A DNA stretch of 7,607 nucleotides from Ignavibacteria bacterium UBA6906 (GTDB lineage Bacteria; Bacteroidota; Ignavibacteria; UBA10030; UBA6906). The notes below the pieces were generated by a model that had not been told where the DNA came from, ran no database searches, and saw only the letters and a list, made by a program, of their open reading frames with translations. Location: assembly GCA_002451155.1 (NCBI GenBank), contig DKBG01000022.1, positions 1 through 7,607 on the forward strand, in the 5' to 3' direction. Shown here piece after piece: positions 1-7,607 of the stretch (its first letter is position 1; each line of letters opens with the position of its first letter). A program made the position numbers and the translations under genes.

Positions 1-1
1 A

Positions 2-73
2 AGACTTGGAGCGTTGGGGGATCTTGATCGTGCCCTGGCACTGGCGGATATCCAAGGAACTGGAAAGGAATGA
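2..73 (+). CDS. Possible 3' end of an upstream gene (very short fragment)
   Basis: Frame 2 is open from the window edge to a TGA at 71-73, three bases before the ATG of the peptide transporter. Its 23 codons end in LALADIQGTGKE, and the stop sits inside the transporter's ribosome-binding region, as expected for a tightly packed operon. Frame 3 is also open from the edge, to a TGA at 99-101 overlapping the transporter start. Frame 3 has more G or C at third codon positions, closer to the other genes here, so it is a serious alternative. Frame 1 is closed at 25-27. No family can be recognised from so little sequence, and neither frame is proven. Confidence 0.3.
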   Translation, partial: RLGALGDLDRALALADIQGTGKE

Positions 74-76
74 TTC

Positions 77-1825
77 ATGGATGCCACGCGCGAGTCTGTG
101 AGTGAGGGTCGGCTCGATGAACCCGGTGTATCCAATTCCGAGGGTGGGCCGGAGTTCAGCGCGAGGGCGATCCTCGTCGGCGTCCTCCTCAGCGTGCTTG
201 TCGTCGCCGGCAATATGTACCTGGGACTGAAGATCGGATTCACTGAAGGATATGCGATTCTGTCGGCAATCCTCTGTTTCGCAATCGTGCGGGCCTTCGG
301 CGGCAGGCTGACGATTCTTGAAAACAATATCGGTCAGACGCTAGCTTCAGGAGCTGCGACCACCGGGGTCATGGTCAGCGTGATCCCTGCGCTGGTTATG
401 CTCGGGGTTCCCCTGGGGACATTTGACACGATGGTATGGATCTTCCTGGTAAGCATTGTTGGCGTGCTGTTTGCGATCCCCCTCCGCAGGCAGTATGTCG
501 TAATGGAAGGACTCGCGTTCCCGACCGGCACGGCGTGCGCCGCGACGATCCGCGCGATGCACGCCAAGGGGGAGGGGGCGCTGAAGCAGGCTCGAATGCT
601 CGGCATTGCCGGACTGCTCGCAGGTGTCTTCACATGGTTCCGGGATGCAGTCCCGTCGATCTTCCCTGCAATAACGATGCTCCCCTTTCAGCTTGCAGGA
701 ATTCCGGCAGGGAGATTTACTCTCGGGATGAACTGGAGCCCGATGCTTTTCGGGATAGGATTTCTTGTCGGTCCGCGCATCGGAGCAAGTCTCCTCATTG
801 GTGGAATCGTTGGGTCGGCGGTTCTCGGTCCCCTTCTCGTGTATGCGGAGATCATCGAGGGACCGGGCCATTCGACGATCACGCACTGGACGATGTGGTT
901 CGCCATTCCCTTGATGGTCACCGCGGGTTTCATGGCTCTCCTGATGAATGGCAGGATCGTGTTGAGAGCGTTCCAGTCCATGAAGGAGGCTGCAGGAAAG
1001 GGGAAGATGGCTGGTGAATTGTCGTTTGGGGTCTGGTTTTGGGCGCTCCTCGTCACTGGCCTCGGTACCGCCGCGGTGATGGATCTTTTTTTCCAGGTAC
1101 CGTTCTGGATGGGCGTGGTGGCTCTCATTCTTTCGTTTCTTCTTGCTTCGATTGCCGTTCGTGCGTACGGAGAGACAGATATCAGCCCGATCGGAACGAT
1201 GGGCCATACGACTCAAATCCTCTTCGGTGGTCTCGCGCCGGGACAGATTCTGACGAATGTCATGACCGCAGGGATTACATCCGGGTGTGCAAACAGCGCG
1301 GTTGATGTCATGCAAGACCTCAAGGCCGGCTTTCTTCTCGGTTCGACTCCGCGGAAGCAAATCTACGCTCAGTTCATTGGTACCCTGGTGGGTGCCATTG
1401 TTGCAGTGCCTGTCTTTAACGCTCTGGTGTCAGCCTATGGATTGGGCTCAGAGGCGCTTCCGGCACCTGCCGCGGTTCTCTGGTCCGGCATGGCGAAACT
1501 CTTGTCTCATGGCTTCGAGACGCTTCCCCCGTATGCGGGGTACGCTATTGCGGCTGGCATGGGACTGGGAGTTCTTCTGACGCTGTTGGAAACCGGGCGG
1601 TGGAAGAAGTATACCCCTTCGCCGATGGGGATAGGAATCGGGATTGTCGTTCCTGCATTCTTCACCATTACGATCTTTGCGGGGTCTCTGGTGGGGAGGG
1701 GACTTGGCCGCCTTTTCCGGAACTGGAAGGAGGAATATGCCTTGCCCGTCGCGTCAGGGGCGATAGCGGGTGAAGCGATAGTGGGAGTCATTATCGCTGC
1801 TCTGACGGTGCTTGCGATACTCTAG
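77..1825 (+). CDS. OPT family oligopeptide transporter
   Basis: This 582-residue polytopic inner-membrane protein belongs to the OPT (oligopeptide transporter) family, proton-coupled importers of short peptides or, in the YSL branch, metal chelates. After a hydrophilic tail of about 28 residues come some 14-16 hydrophobic segments, the first near residues 30-52. Family motifs visible are NNIGQTLASGA (83-93), AFPTGTACA (147-155), SPMLFGIGFLVGPRIG (221-236), GETDISPIG (365-373) and the cytoplasmic DLKAGFLLGSTPRKQ (414-428). Length fits bacterial members (about 550-680). The ATG at 77 is preceded by AAAGGA (64-69) at seven bases, which supports this start. It ends 15 bases before a palindromic element. 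The family is secure. The substrate is not shown by sequence; peptides are the likeliest, and the M28 peptidase in the same window agrees with that but proves nothing. Confidence 0.95.
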   Translation: MDATRESVSEGRLDEPGVSNSEGGPEFSARAILVGVLLSVLVVAGNMYLGLKIGFTEGYAILSAILCFAIVRAFGGRLTILENNIGQTLASGAATTGVMVSVIPALVMLGVPLGTFDTMVWIFLVSIVGVLFAIPLRRQYVVMEGLAFPTGTACAATIRAMHAKGEGALKQARMLGIAGLLAGVFTWFRDAVPSIFPAITMLPFQLAGIPAGRFTLGMNWSPMLFGIGFLVGPRIGASLLIGGIVGSAVLGPLLVYAEIIEGPGHSTITHWTMWFAIPLMVTAGFMALLMNGRIVLRAFQSMKEAAGKGKMAGELSFGVWFWALLVTGLGTAAVMDLFFQVPFWMGVVALILSFLLASIAVRAYGETDISPIGTMGHTTQILFGGLAPGQILTNVMTAGITSGCANSAVDVMQDLKAGFLLGSTPRKQIYAQFIGTLVGAIVAVPVFNALVSAYGLGSEALPAPAAVLWSGMAKLLSHGFETLPPYAGYAIAAGMGLGVLLTLLETGRWKKYTPSPMGIGIGIVVPAFFTITIFAGSLVGRGLGRLFRNWKEEYALPVASGAIAGEAIVGVIIAALTVLAIL

Positions 1826-1912
1826 CATGGCGGCGGGATTGGATAAGGGGCTGGGGGCCAGGGGTCAGTTGTCAGCATATTGCGTATTCCCTTTCCCTCA
1901 TCTCCTATTAGC

Positions 1913-2007
1913 CGACCCGGAAGGTACGCGCCGGGGAACCACCTATCACAACGCAAGTTACAGTTACGCTCCAGGACCCAGGCTCTAGTATTCAGACCTT
2001 CCGGTCG
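1913..2007 (+). repeat. Internal hairpin 1 of the palindromic element
   Basis: CGACCCGGAAGGT (1913-1925) pairs with ACCTTCCGGTCG (1996-2007). This gives a 12-base-pair stem with one bulged C (1916 or 1917) and a loop of about 70 bases. The loop contains a direct CCAGG repeat but no long pairing that I can see. Confidence 0.5.
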
Positions 2008-2015
2008 TCAAGTGT

Positions 2016-2066
2016 CGATCGTCAATAGGCTGGTGTCGGCCCAGCGGGGCTCCCCCTTGATGATCG
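2016..2066 (+). repeat. Internal hairpin 2 of the palindromic element, with nested stem
   Basis: CGATCGTCAA (2016-2025) pairs with TTGATGATCG (2057-2066). All ten pairs form in plus-strand RNA, one of them a G-U wobble (2021 with 2061). In minus-strand RNA that pair becomes a C-A mismatch. A nested GCTGG (2029-2033) and CCAGC (2041-2045) stem lies inside. The hairpin ends three bases before the right terminal arm. Confidence 0.5.
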
Positions 2067-2069
2067 TTC

Positions 2070-2105
2070 GCTGACTACTGACTTCCGACCCCCAGCCCCT
2101 TTTCC
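2070..2105 (-). repeat. Right arm of the inverted repeat, overlapping the lipoprotein C-terminus
   Basis: The arm supplies codons for about residues 703-711 (EKGLGVGSQ) and the TAG stop (2077-2075) of the minus-strand lipoprotein gene. The Gly-Leu-Gly-Val-Gly run comes from the GGGGCTGGGGGT core. The corresponding left arm, 1841-1876, lies outside any gene. This pattern suggests that the element landed on the original 3' end of the gene and gave it a new tail. Confidence 0.6.
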
Positions 2106-4210
2106 CTGATCTCACTCGCCAGCAGCCGCGCAAATTCCTCATACCCTGTACTCGTCAGGTGAATCCCGTCCGCCGCGAAGAGGCCGGTCCCGAGACTGCC
2201 ATCGGAATCCAGCATTGCTGACGGAATCCCCGAGTGGACAACGACTCTCCCGTCAGCCCATCGGTCCATCTCCTGCTGGACTACCTCGAACTTCCTGCGG
2301 AATGATGATCCGGGCTCCCTCGCGGGCAGCGGGCCGATGAGAAGTATTTTCACCTGCGCGTCCTTATGTCGAATGGCATCAAGGATCGCGCGAATTCCTT
2401 CCGCGATTTCCTCAGCCGTATCATCCGGGAAATTGTTCACCCCGATCGTCAGCACGATGAGCTGGGGAGACAGTTTCTGCCAGTTACCATGAAGCACTCT
2501 CCAGAGAACATGTTGAGTCCTGTCGCCTGAAATTCCGAAGTTGAACCAGCGGTATTTTGCCAATGTAGCGGAAAAGACGGAATCCCCCGGGGTGAAGACA
2601 AGCGACCGGCCGGTCCGTCCGATTCCCTGAGTGATCGAGTTCCCGAAAAAGAGAATATCACACTCGTCTCCCATCTCCCCAAACCGGTTCATTTCGTCAA
2701 AGAGACTGTGCCATTCCATCCCCTCGCTCCACCCGGCTGTCCCGCGATATTCATTGCCCGGCGTAGGTATCCGGGCGAAATTGATTTTCCGGTTCGTGGC
2801 CCGGAGAATGAAATCGACGATCGGCTGCGGGTTGGGAAGACTGTGCGGGTGATGGCCCACTCCCGGCTTTCGAATAACCGTGATCCGGCCTCCCGCCTCG
2901 AGGACCTTCCGTTCGAAGATATCGGTGTTTTCTTCGATGGGGACGGTGACGTCGGCGTCTCCGCACACGTGCAGCATCGGAAAGCCCGCGTGTGCGAGAT
3001 CTTCCGCCAGATCAAGGGGATTCCCTTTGAACGCTAGAGCCTCTTCTTCCGAGGTCAGTCCGAAATTCTTCTTGAACCTCTCCCATTCCTCCAGGTTCCC
3101 GTGACCCTTCCCCTTTCCTCCAGGCCAGCTCTTGAAATCCAGGACAGGGGCATCCGCATAGACGCAGGCGACTTTTTCGGGATTGGCTGCAGCCCAGCGG
3201 TACATATAGATGCCTGCGCGGCTGAAGCCCTCCAGAACGGTTTTCGCAGAATATCCGATCCCGGTGAGCATCGCGTAAAACCGGTTCCATGTGTCGATCG
3301 CGTCGTCATTTCCGAACAGCTCGGCGACGTCACAATACACGAGATGAAATCCTCGTTCGAGAAGCGCGATTTCAGCTTGCGGCTCATGTCCCCAGAATCT
3401 CGCTCTCCAGAGCCAGGGTGTGCCTTCCGCCGTCAGGTGCGGGCTGACGATCTTCGCGCTCCTCCCCAAAAAGATGAAGTCAAGGCAATCATACCCATAG
3501 TAATTGCTCCGGACACCGGTGGCCCGGGCCTCCGCCGGGGGGATTGGCGGGTCGGCAACTTTCATTATCGCAGCCTCATACAGCCGTGCGGCGATCATAC
3601 CGGCTCCGATGGCGGAGGGGAGGATCTGATCTAGGAAGCTGGCGGGGCGATCGAGGAGCGTGCGGTACAGATCGATGATCTCGCATCCCCTCGAATACGC
3701 AACCGAGCGTATGGCCGGGACGATCACTTCACGAATGGCTGCATTGTTGATTGCTGTCGTGTCATCGGACGAGACAGGCGGAGGGATCAGCAGGATGATT
3801 CGGGGTTTCGTTTGTATCTGCTGGAACGATTCGACCAGAGCGGCATAATCCGACTCGAATGATGCAAGGAGATTCCGGCTTTCCGACGCCGCGTCAAATG
3901 TCCCAAATTCGACAAAAACTAGGTCGGGAGCGGACTCCAGGGCCTCCCGGTATTCTCGGGAGTCGAAATAGGACCGGTTCCCCTTCCGGGAGGCTGTTGC
4001 ACCCGGGAGTCCGAAATTCCGTACCTCAAAATTCTCACCGAGAATGGCCTGAAGCTGGGCGGGGTAGCTGTTCAGCTCACGTCGGACAATACCTTCCCCG
4101 TATGTGATTCCTGTGCCAACACAGGCGATCCGCGTCCTGGAATCGGCTTCGGACGAACACGCGAGGAGAAGAGAACAGACTGTCAGGATTACTGTTCGGC
4201 CCTGTTTCAT
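2075..4210 (-). CDS. Three-domain lipoprotein: degenerate SGNH, alpha/beta hydrolase, active SGNH
   Basis: This 711-residue exported lipoprotein is probably an esterase or acetylesterase acting on envelope or extracellular carbohydrate. The N-terminus has basic residues, a hydrophobic core and the lipobox LLAC with Cys18, which supports the ATG start although no clear Shine-Dalgarno precedes it. Domain 1 (about 27-215) is SGNH-like but lacks the nucleophile: GTG (32-34) replaces GDS, GTFD (103-106) replaces GTND, and DQIL (194-197) replaces DGxH. Domain 2 (about 230-472) is an alpha/beta hydrolase with nucleophile elbow GFSRAG (Ser330), acid in GDAD (Asp420) and histidine in GVGHHPH (His453 or His454). 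Domain 3 (about 515-704) is an SGNH hydrolase with GNSIT (Ser525), NFG (Gly559), GVNN (Asn592) and DGIH (Asp681, His684). Its last residues come from the arm of a palindromic element. It stands divergent from the symporter gene. The fold assignments are firm; the substrate is inferred. Confidence 0.88.
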   Translation of the reverse strand: MKQGRTVILTVCSLLLACSSEADSRTRIACVGTGITYGEGIVRRELNSYPAQLQAILGENFEVRNFGLPGATASRKGNRSYFDSREYREALESAPDLVFVEFGTFDAASESRNLLASFESDYAALVESFQQIQTKPRIILLIPPPVSSDDTTAINNAAIREVIVPAIRSVAYSRGCEIIDLYRTLLDRPASFLDQILPSAIGAGMIAARLYEAAIMKVADPPIPPAEARATGVRSNYYGYDCLDFIFLGRSAKIVSPHLTAEGTPWLWRARFWGHEPQAEIALLERGFHLVYCDVAELFGNDDAIDTWNRFYAMLTGIGYSAKTVLEGFSRAGIYMYRWAAANPEKVACVYADAPVLDFKSWPGGKGKGHGNLEEWERFKKNFGLTSEEEALAFKGNPLDLAEDLAHAGFPMLHVCGDADVTVPIEENTDIFERKVLEAGGRITVIRKPGVGHHPHSLPNPQPIVDFILRATNRKINFARIPTPGNEYRGTAGWSEGMEWHSLFDEMNRFGEMGDECDILFFGNSITQGIGRTGRSLVFTPGDSVFSATLAKYRWFNFGISGDRTQHVLWRVLHGNWQKLSPQLIVLTIGVNNFPDDTAEEIAEGIRAILDAIRHKDAQVKILLIGPLPAREPGSSFRRKFEVVQQEMDRWADGRVVVHSGIPSAMLDSDGSLGTGLFAADGIHLTSTGYEEFARLLASEIREKGLGVGSQ

Positions 4211-4498
4211 GCTGGAATCCGACGGGTATGAGAGTTAGGCCAAAGGCGCACAGCGTACGCAAAAGAGAAGATACTACAAAAATGGAATTTGCGCACGTTG
4301 CGGTCTGTGCCGCCATTGCGTTCCTCGCGCGTGGGCCTGTTGAGATTGCGGAGCTGTTGTCGTAGATTGACTCCTGCTTCATCTGGCCGCTCCTCCATGG
4401 GAGATGATGGTATCTCTGCCGGACTCCATTCTGGCTGAACAGACACGGCAGCGTTCCTTCCACGGCCACCCGAACCCACATCAGCGCAGAAGGATATC
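4211..4498. other. Divergent intergenic region
   Basis: These 288 bases separate the minus-strand lipoprotein from the plus-strand symporter and must hold the promoters of both. An A-rich patch at 4259-4287 lies 50-75 bases upstream of the lipoprotein start and is the likeliest site for its promoter, but I find no convincing -35/-10 pair there. No convincing operator, riboswitch-like fold or small gene is visible; short reading frames here are overlaps or non-protein-like. Confidence 0.5.
4340..4368 (+). promoter_or_regulatory. Candidate sigma70-like promoter for the symporter gene
   Basis: TTGAGA (4340-4345) and TAGATT (4363-4368) are separated by 17 bases and match the sigma70 consensus hexamers at 9 of 12 positions. 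A start near 4375 would give a leader of about 120 bases. In DNA of this composition such matches arise by chance, and the organism's sigma-factor preference is unknown, so this is only the best candidate seen. Confidence 0.22.
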
Positions 4499-6157
<1,659 letters not shown>

Positions 6158-6160
<3 letters not shown>

Positions 6161-6165
6161 GGAGG
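6158..6165 (+). promoter_or_regulatory. Perfect Shine-Dalgarno overlapping the symporter stop codon
   Basis: TAAGGAGG is fully complementary to the 16S rRNA 3' end and its first three bases are the TAA stop of the symporter. It stands six bases from the ATG at 6172. This fixes the start of the small gene and implies that ribosomes ending on the symporter can reinitiate on it. Confidence 0.85.
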
Positions 6166-6171
6166 CTCGCG

Positions 6172-6384
6172 ATGGCGTCAGAAGTCCGTGAAATGAAGTC
6201 AATCTGGTTTTTGGTGGGACTGGTCCTGCTTGTCATGGGCGGACTTGTGCTCCTTGCAGGCGTCGTCGAGTTGTTCTCACCTTCAGAAAGACAAACGGTT
6301 CTTGCCGATACGCACCCGGGAATCTGGTGGGGAGCGGTCATGCTTGCTGCCGGGTCTCTGTTCTACTTCAAAAACCGAAAGTAG
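6172..6384 (+). CDS. Small two-helix membrane protein linked to the symporter
   Basis: This 70-residue protein has two hydrophobic segments, about residues 11-34 and 50-66. Between them is a short polar loop (SPSERQTVLADTHPG), and the C-terminus is basic (KNRK). Positive charge at both ends (Arg6, Lys9; Lys67-Lys70) predicts both ends in the cytoplasm and the loop outside. The HPGIWWG motif (48-54) opens the second helix. It starts 11 bases after the symporter stop, with a perfect ribosome-binding site that begins on that stop, so the two proteins are very likely made together. By analogy with other small proteins encoded beside SSS transporters (YjcH with ActP, YhdT with PanF) it may be an accessory subunit. 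It is not evidently a member of those families, and its function is not known to me. Confidence 0.8.
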   Translation: MASEVREMKSIWFLVGLVLLVMGGLVLLAGVVELFSPSERQTVLADTHPGIWWGAVMLAAGSLFYFKNRK

Positions 6385-6517
6385 GAGAGGCGCCACTCCA
6401 CCGAAGGCCCGGGAGCCGGACCCTCAGTGGCCTGTCCGGAAAGATTGTCCTATGTGACGCGACCGAGAGGCGGAGGAATGAATTCCGGCTTCCCGAGGGG
6501 GAGGACAAGAGACGAAG

Positions 6518-7607
6518 CTACTTCCGTACGAGCGTGCCGATCCGGTCGATTTCGGCGGCGTACCGTTCAAGAAGATCGGCTACCACCAGAATCTGCTCGT
6601 TCGCGAGACTCCACTGCCGCAGCTCGATCGCTTCGCGGACGGCAGGTAGAGTTTTTACGCCGTATCCTGTATACTGGCCGGGAGCATAGATCTGATGGAC
6701 GTACCAGGGCCGTCCGGGGAGCCCGGCAGGCAGTGTAAGCAGATGTTCGAAATTCATAAGCGCCCGGTTGAGCTCTTTCGCATCGCGGACATGCACCTGC
6801 CCTTCCGCTCTCGTCTTCTCCAGCGCTGTGGCGCTCTCGTCCAGCTTTGCGCATGCATTCTGCAGGGGCGCGAAATTGAGGTAGGGGACAGGGGCCTTTG
6901 GGGAGGGAAGGACCAGCACCCCTGTAGGGTCTGCGGCCCAGCGCAACGTATGCTCCCGGATGCGGCGGTTCGTTTCTTCGGTCTCCTCCCTCATGGTTTC
7001 CGTCAGTTTGCTCACCTCGCGCAGGAATTGTCCGATCGTCGCTGAAAATCGACTGAACTCGAAGGGGAGTACTGGTGCGTTGGCAAGCCGGAGCGTCGCT
7101 CGTCCTGTCGTCTGCGCGAATGTGACGCCATAGGTAAATCCAGGGTCGATGAACCGGGTGTAATAGTCGAAGGAGTCGTAAATCGAGTGGTATGAACCGC
7201 CCTCACCTTCACCCCCATACCCGATATTCAGGGCAGCAATGCCCAGGTGCTGGATGAAGGGGGTATAGTCCGAGCCGGATCCGAGGGAGCCGATAGGTAT
7301 ATCGCCCAATTCGCGGAGCTCCTTCAGATCCTCTGCCGGGCCGGTGGCAATCCGCTGTGCCCGCAGGCGATCGGCGACGCTGATGGAGTAGGAGGGATCC
7401 ACCACATCGCGCGCCACCTGGTTGACGAATCGTTCCAGCGTGTGTGATCCTGCAGCGCCAAGGAACCCTCTCCCGTAGCCATCCGAGTTGAGGTACACGA
7501 CAGCCTTTCGTCTCAGCTCCTCTGCATGGGTTTCGACCCACTCGGTTGATCCGAGGAGACCTTCCTCTTCGCCGTCCCAGGCGCAGTAGACGATCGTCCG
7601 CTTCGGC
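6518..7607 (-). CDS. M28 family peptidase, glutamate carboxypeptidase II-like, C-terminal part
   Basis: The gene enters from the right edge, so the N-terminus is missing; 362 codons are visible, ending at TAG (6520-6518). This is a dizinc metallopeptidase of family M28B, related to glutamate carboxypeptidase II (GCPII), which removes C-terminal residues from peptides. The motif WDGEEEGLLGSTEW (7538-7579) holds the catalytic glutamate (7568-7570) and a zinc-ligand glutamate (7565-7567). NSDG gives a zinc-ligand aspartate (7481-7483), and SYHSIYDSF gives a zinc-ligand histidine (7187-7189). The C-terminal third, with LPAGLPGRPWYVHQIYAP, matches the transferrin-receptor-like dimerisation domain. 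The GTG at 7496-7498 is internal; the frame continues upstream through the active site. It converges on the symporter pair across a 133-base gap. Any signal peptide would lie outside the window. Family and catalytic competence are well supported; the substrate is inferred. Confidence 0.93.
   Translation of the reverse strand, partial: PKRTIVYCAWDGEEEGLLGSTEWVETHAEELRRKAVVYLNSDGYGRGFLGAAGSHTLERFVNQVARDVVDPSYSISVADRLRAQRIATGPAEDLKELRELGDIPIGSLGSGSDYTPFIQHLGIAALNIGYGGEGEGGSYHSIYDSFDYYTRFIDPGFTYGVTFAQTTGRATLRLANAPVLPFEFSRFSATIGQFLREVSKLTETMREETEETNRRIREHTLRWAADPTGVLVLPSPKAPVPYLNFAPLQNACAKLDESATALEKTRAEGQVHVRDAKELNRALMNFEHLLTLPAGLPGRPWYVHQIYAPGQYTGYGVKTLPAVREAIELRQWSLANEQILVVADLLERYAAEIDRIGTLVRK

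Larger units (their letters stand above)
1841..2105. repeat. MITE-like palindromic element between convergent genes
   Basis: A 265-base non-coding stretch is bounded by imperfect inverted arms, 1841-1876 and 2070-2105, that match at 30 of 36 positions without gaps. The core AAGGGGCTGGGGG is perfect over 13 bases, and the inner end GTCAGC is also identical. Between the arms are two further hairpins (1913-2007 and 2016-2066), so either strand could fold into a closed stem with two branches. It begins 15 bases after the transporter stop and overlaps the last codons of the lipoprotein gene on the other strand. No transposase or clear target-site duplication is seen; only a trivial GAT occurs at both flanks. 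This could be a miniature inverted-repeat element, a dispersed palindromic repeat or a structured RNA. A simple intrinsic terminator is unlikely because the outer loop is about 190 bases. The inverted repeat itself is certain; its nature is not. Confidence 0.7.

Noticed and set aside
347..1360. Long 337-codon open frame antisense to the OPT transporter
   Set aside because: It is very rich in Arg, His and charged residues and has no recognisable motif. It lies wholly inside a well-supported gene, so it is an artefact of that gene's codon bias.
1880..2074. 64-codon frame inside the palindromic element
   Set aside because: It needs a TTG start without a Shine-Dalgarno. Its composition (Ser, Arg, Pro) is not protein-like, and the region is explained by inverted repeats.
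1841..2105. Outer inverted arms as a classical bidirectional intrinsic terminator
   Set aside because: The loop of about 190 bases is far too long for an intrinsic terminator. The only T-run (2100-2103) is four bases and lies inside the arm. Termination could still occur nearby but is not shown.
3101..3634. 177-codon plus-strand frame opposite the lipoprotein gene
   Set aside because: It is a shadow of the alpha/beta hydrolase and SGNH coding sequence. It has no ribosome-binding logic and no protein-like hydrophobic pattern.
4367..4395. TTGACT at 4367-4372 as a -35 box for the symporter
   Set aside because: No acceptable -10 hexamer lies 16-18 bases downstream; the sequence there is CTCCTC.
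6416..6439. Possible terminator hairpin CCGGAC/GTCCGG in the gap between convergent genes 6385-6517
   Set aside because: It has only six base pairs with a 12-base loop and no T-run on either side. Nothing else terminator-like is seen in this 133-base gap.
6518..7498. M28 gene starting at the GTG at 7498
   Set aside because: The frame continues upstream to the window edge and encodes the catalytic WDGEEEG motif, so that GTG is an internal valine.

Overview
The window looks like an ordinary chromosomal segment of a free-living, heterotrophic environmental bacterium. Base composition is moderately GC-rich (mid to high 50s per cent by eye), coding density is high, and Shine-Dalgarno sites are good. 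The gene set is two large transporters, a lipoprotein esterase and an M28 peptidase, the kind of set seen in Acidobacteriota, Gemmatimonadota, Planctomycetota and FCB/Latescibacterota-like lineages. No marker gene is present, so the phylum is a guess. There are no rRNA or tRNA genes, CRISPR arrays, transposases or phage genes.

Layout from left to right: (i) 1-73 may hold the 3' end of an upstream gene. (ii) 77-1825 (+) encodes an OPT-family oligopeptide transporter. (iii) 1841-2105 is a MITE-like palindromic element. Its imperfect inverted terminal arms match at 30 of 36 positions, and they enclose two further hairpins. It lies between two convergent genes, and its right arm forms the last codons and the stop of the next gene. 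(iv) 2075-4210 (-) encodes a large lipoprotein with three hydrolase-like domains (SGNH, alpha/beta hydrolase, SGNH). The first SGNH domain has lost its catalytic residues; the other two keep theirs. (v) 4211-4498 is a divergent intergenic region with one candidate promoter. (vi) 4499-6160 (+) encodes a sodium:solute symporter, followed 11 bases later at 6172-6384 (+) by a 70-residue two-helix membrane protein. The small gene's perfect Shine-Dalgarno starts on the symporter stop codon. (vii) 6518-7607 (-) is the C-terminal part of an M28B (glutamate carboxypeptidase II-like) peptidase that runs off the right edge.

Functional reading (inference): OPT imports short peptides, the M28B peptidase would trim peptides in the envelope or outside the cell, and the symporter plus small partner would take up a small solute such as an amino acid, sugar or organic acid. 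The lipoprotein would remove ester groups, probably acetyl, from envelope or extracellular glycans. The four transcription units have differing orientations, so this is a nutrient-acquisition neighbourhood and not a single operon. The most unusual items are the pseudo-catalytic first domain of the lipoprotein, the palindromic element, and the tightly coupled small membrane protein.
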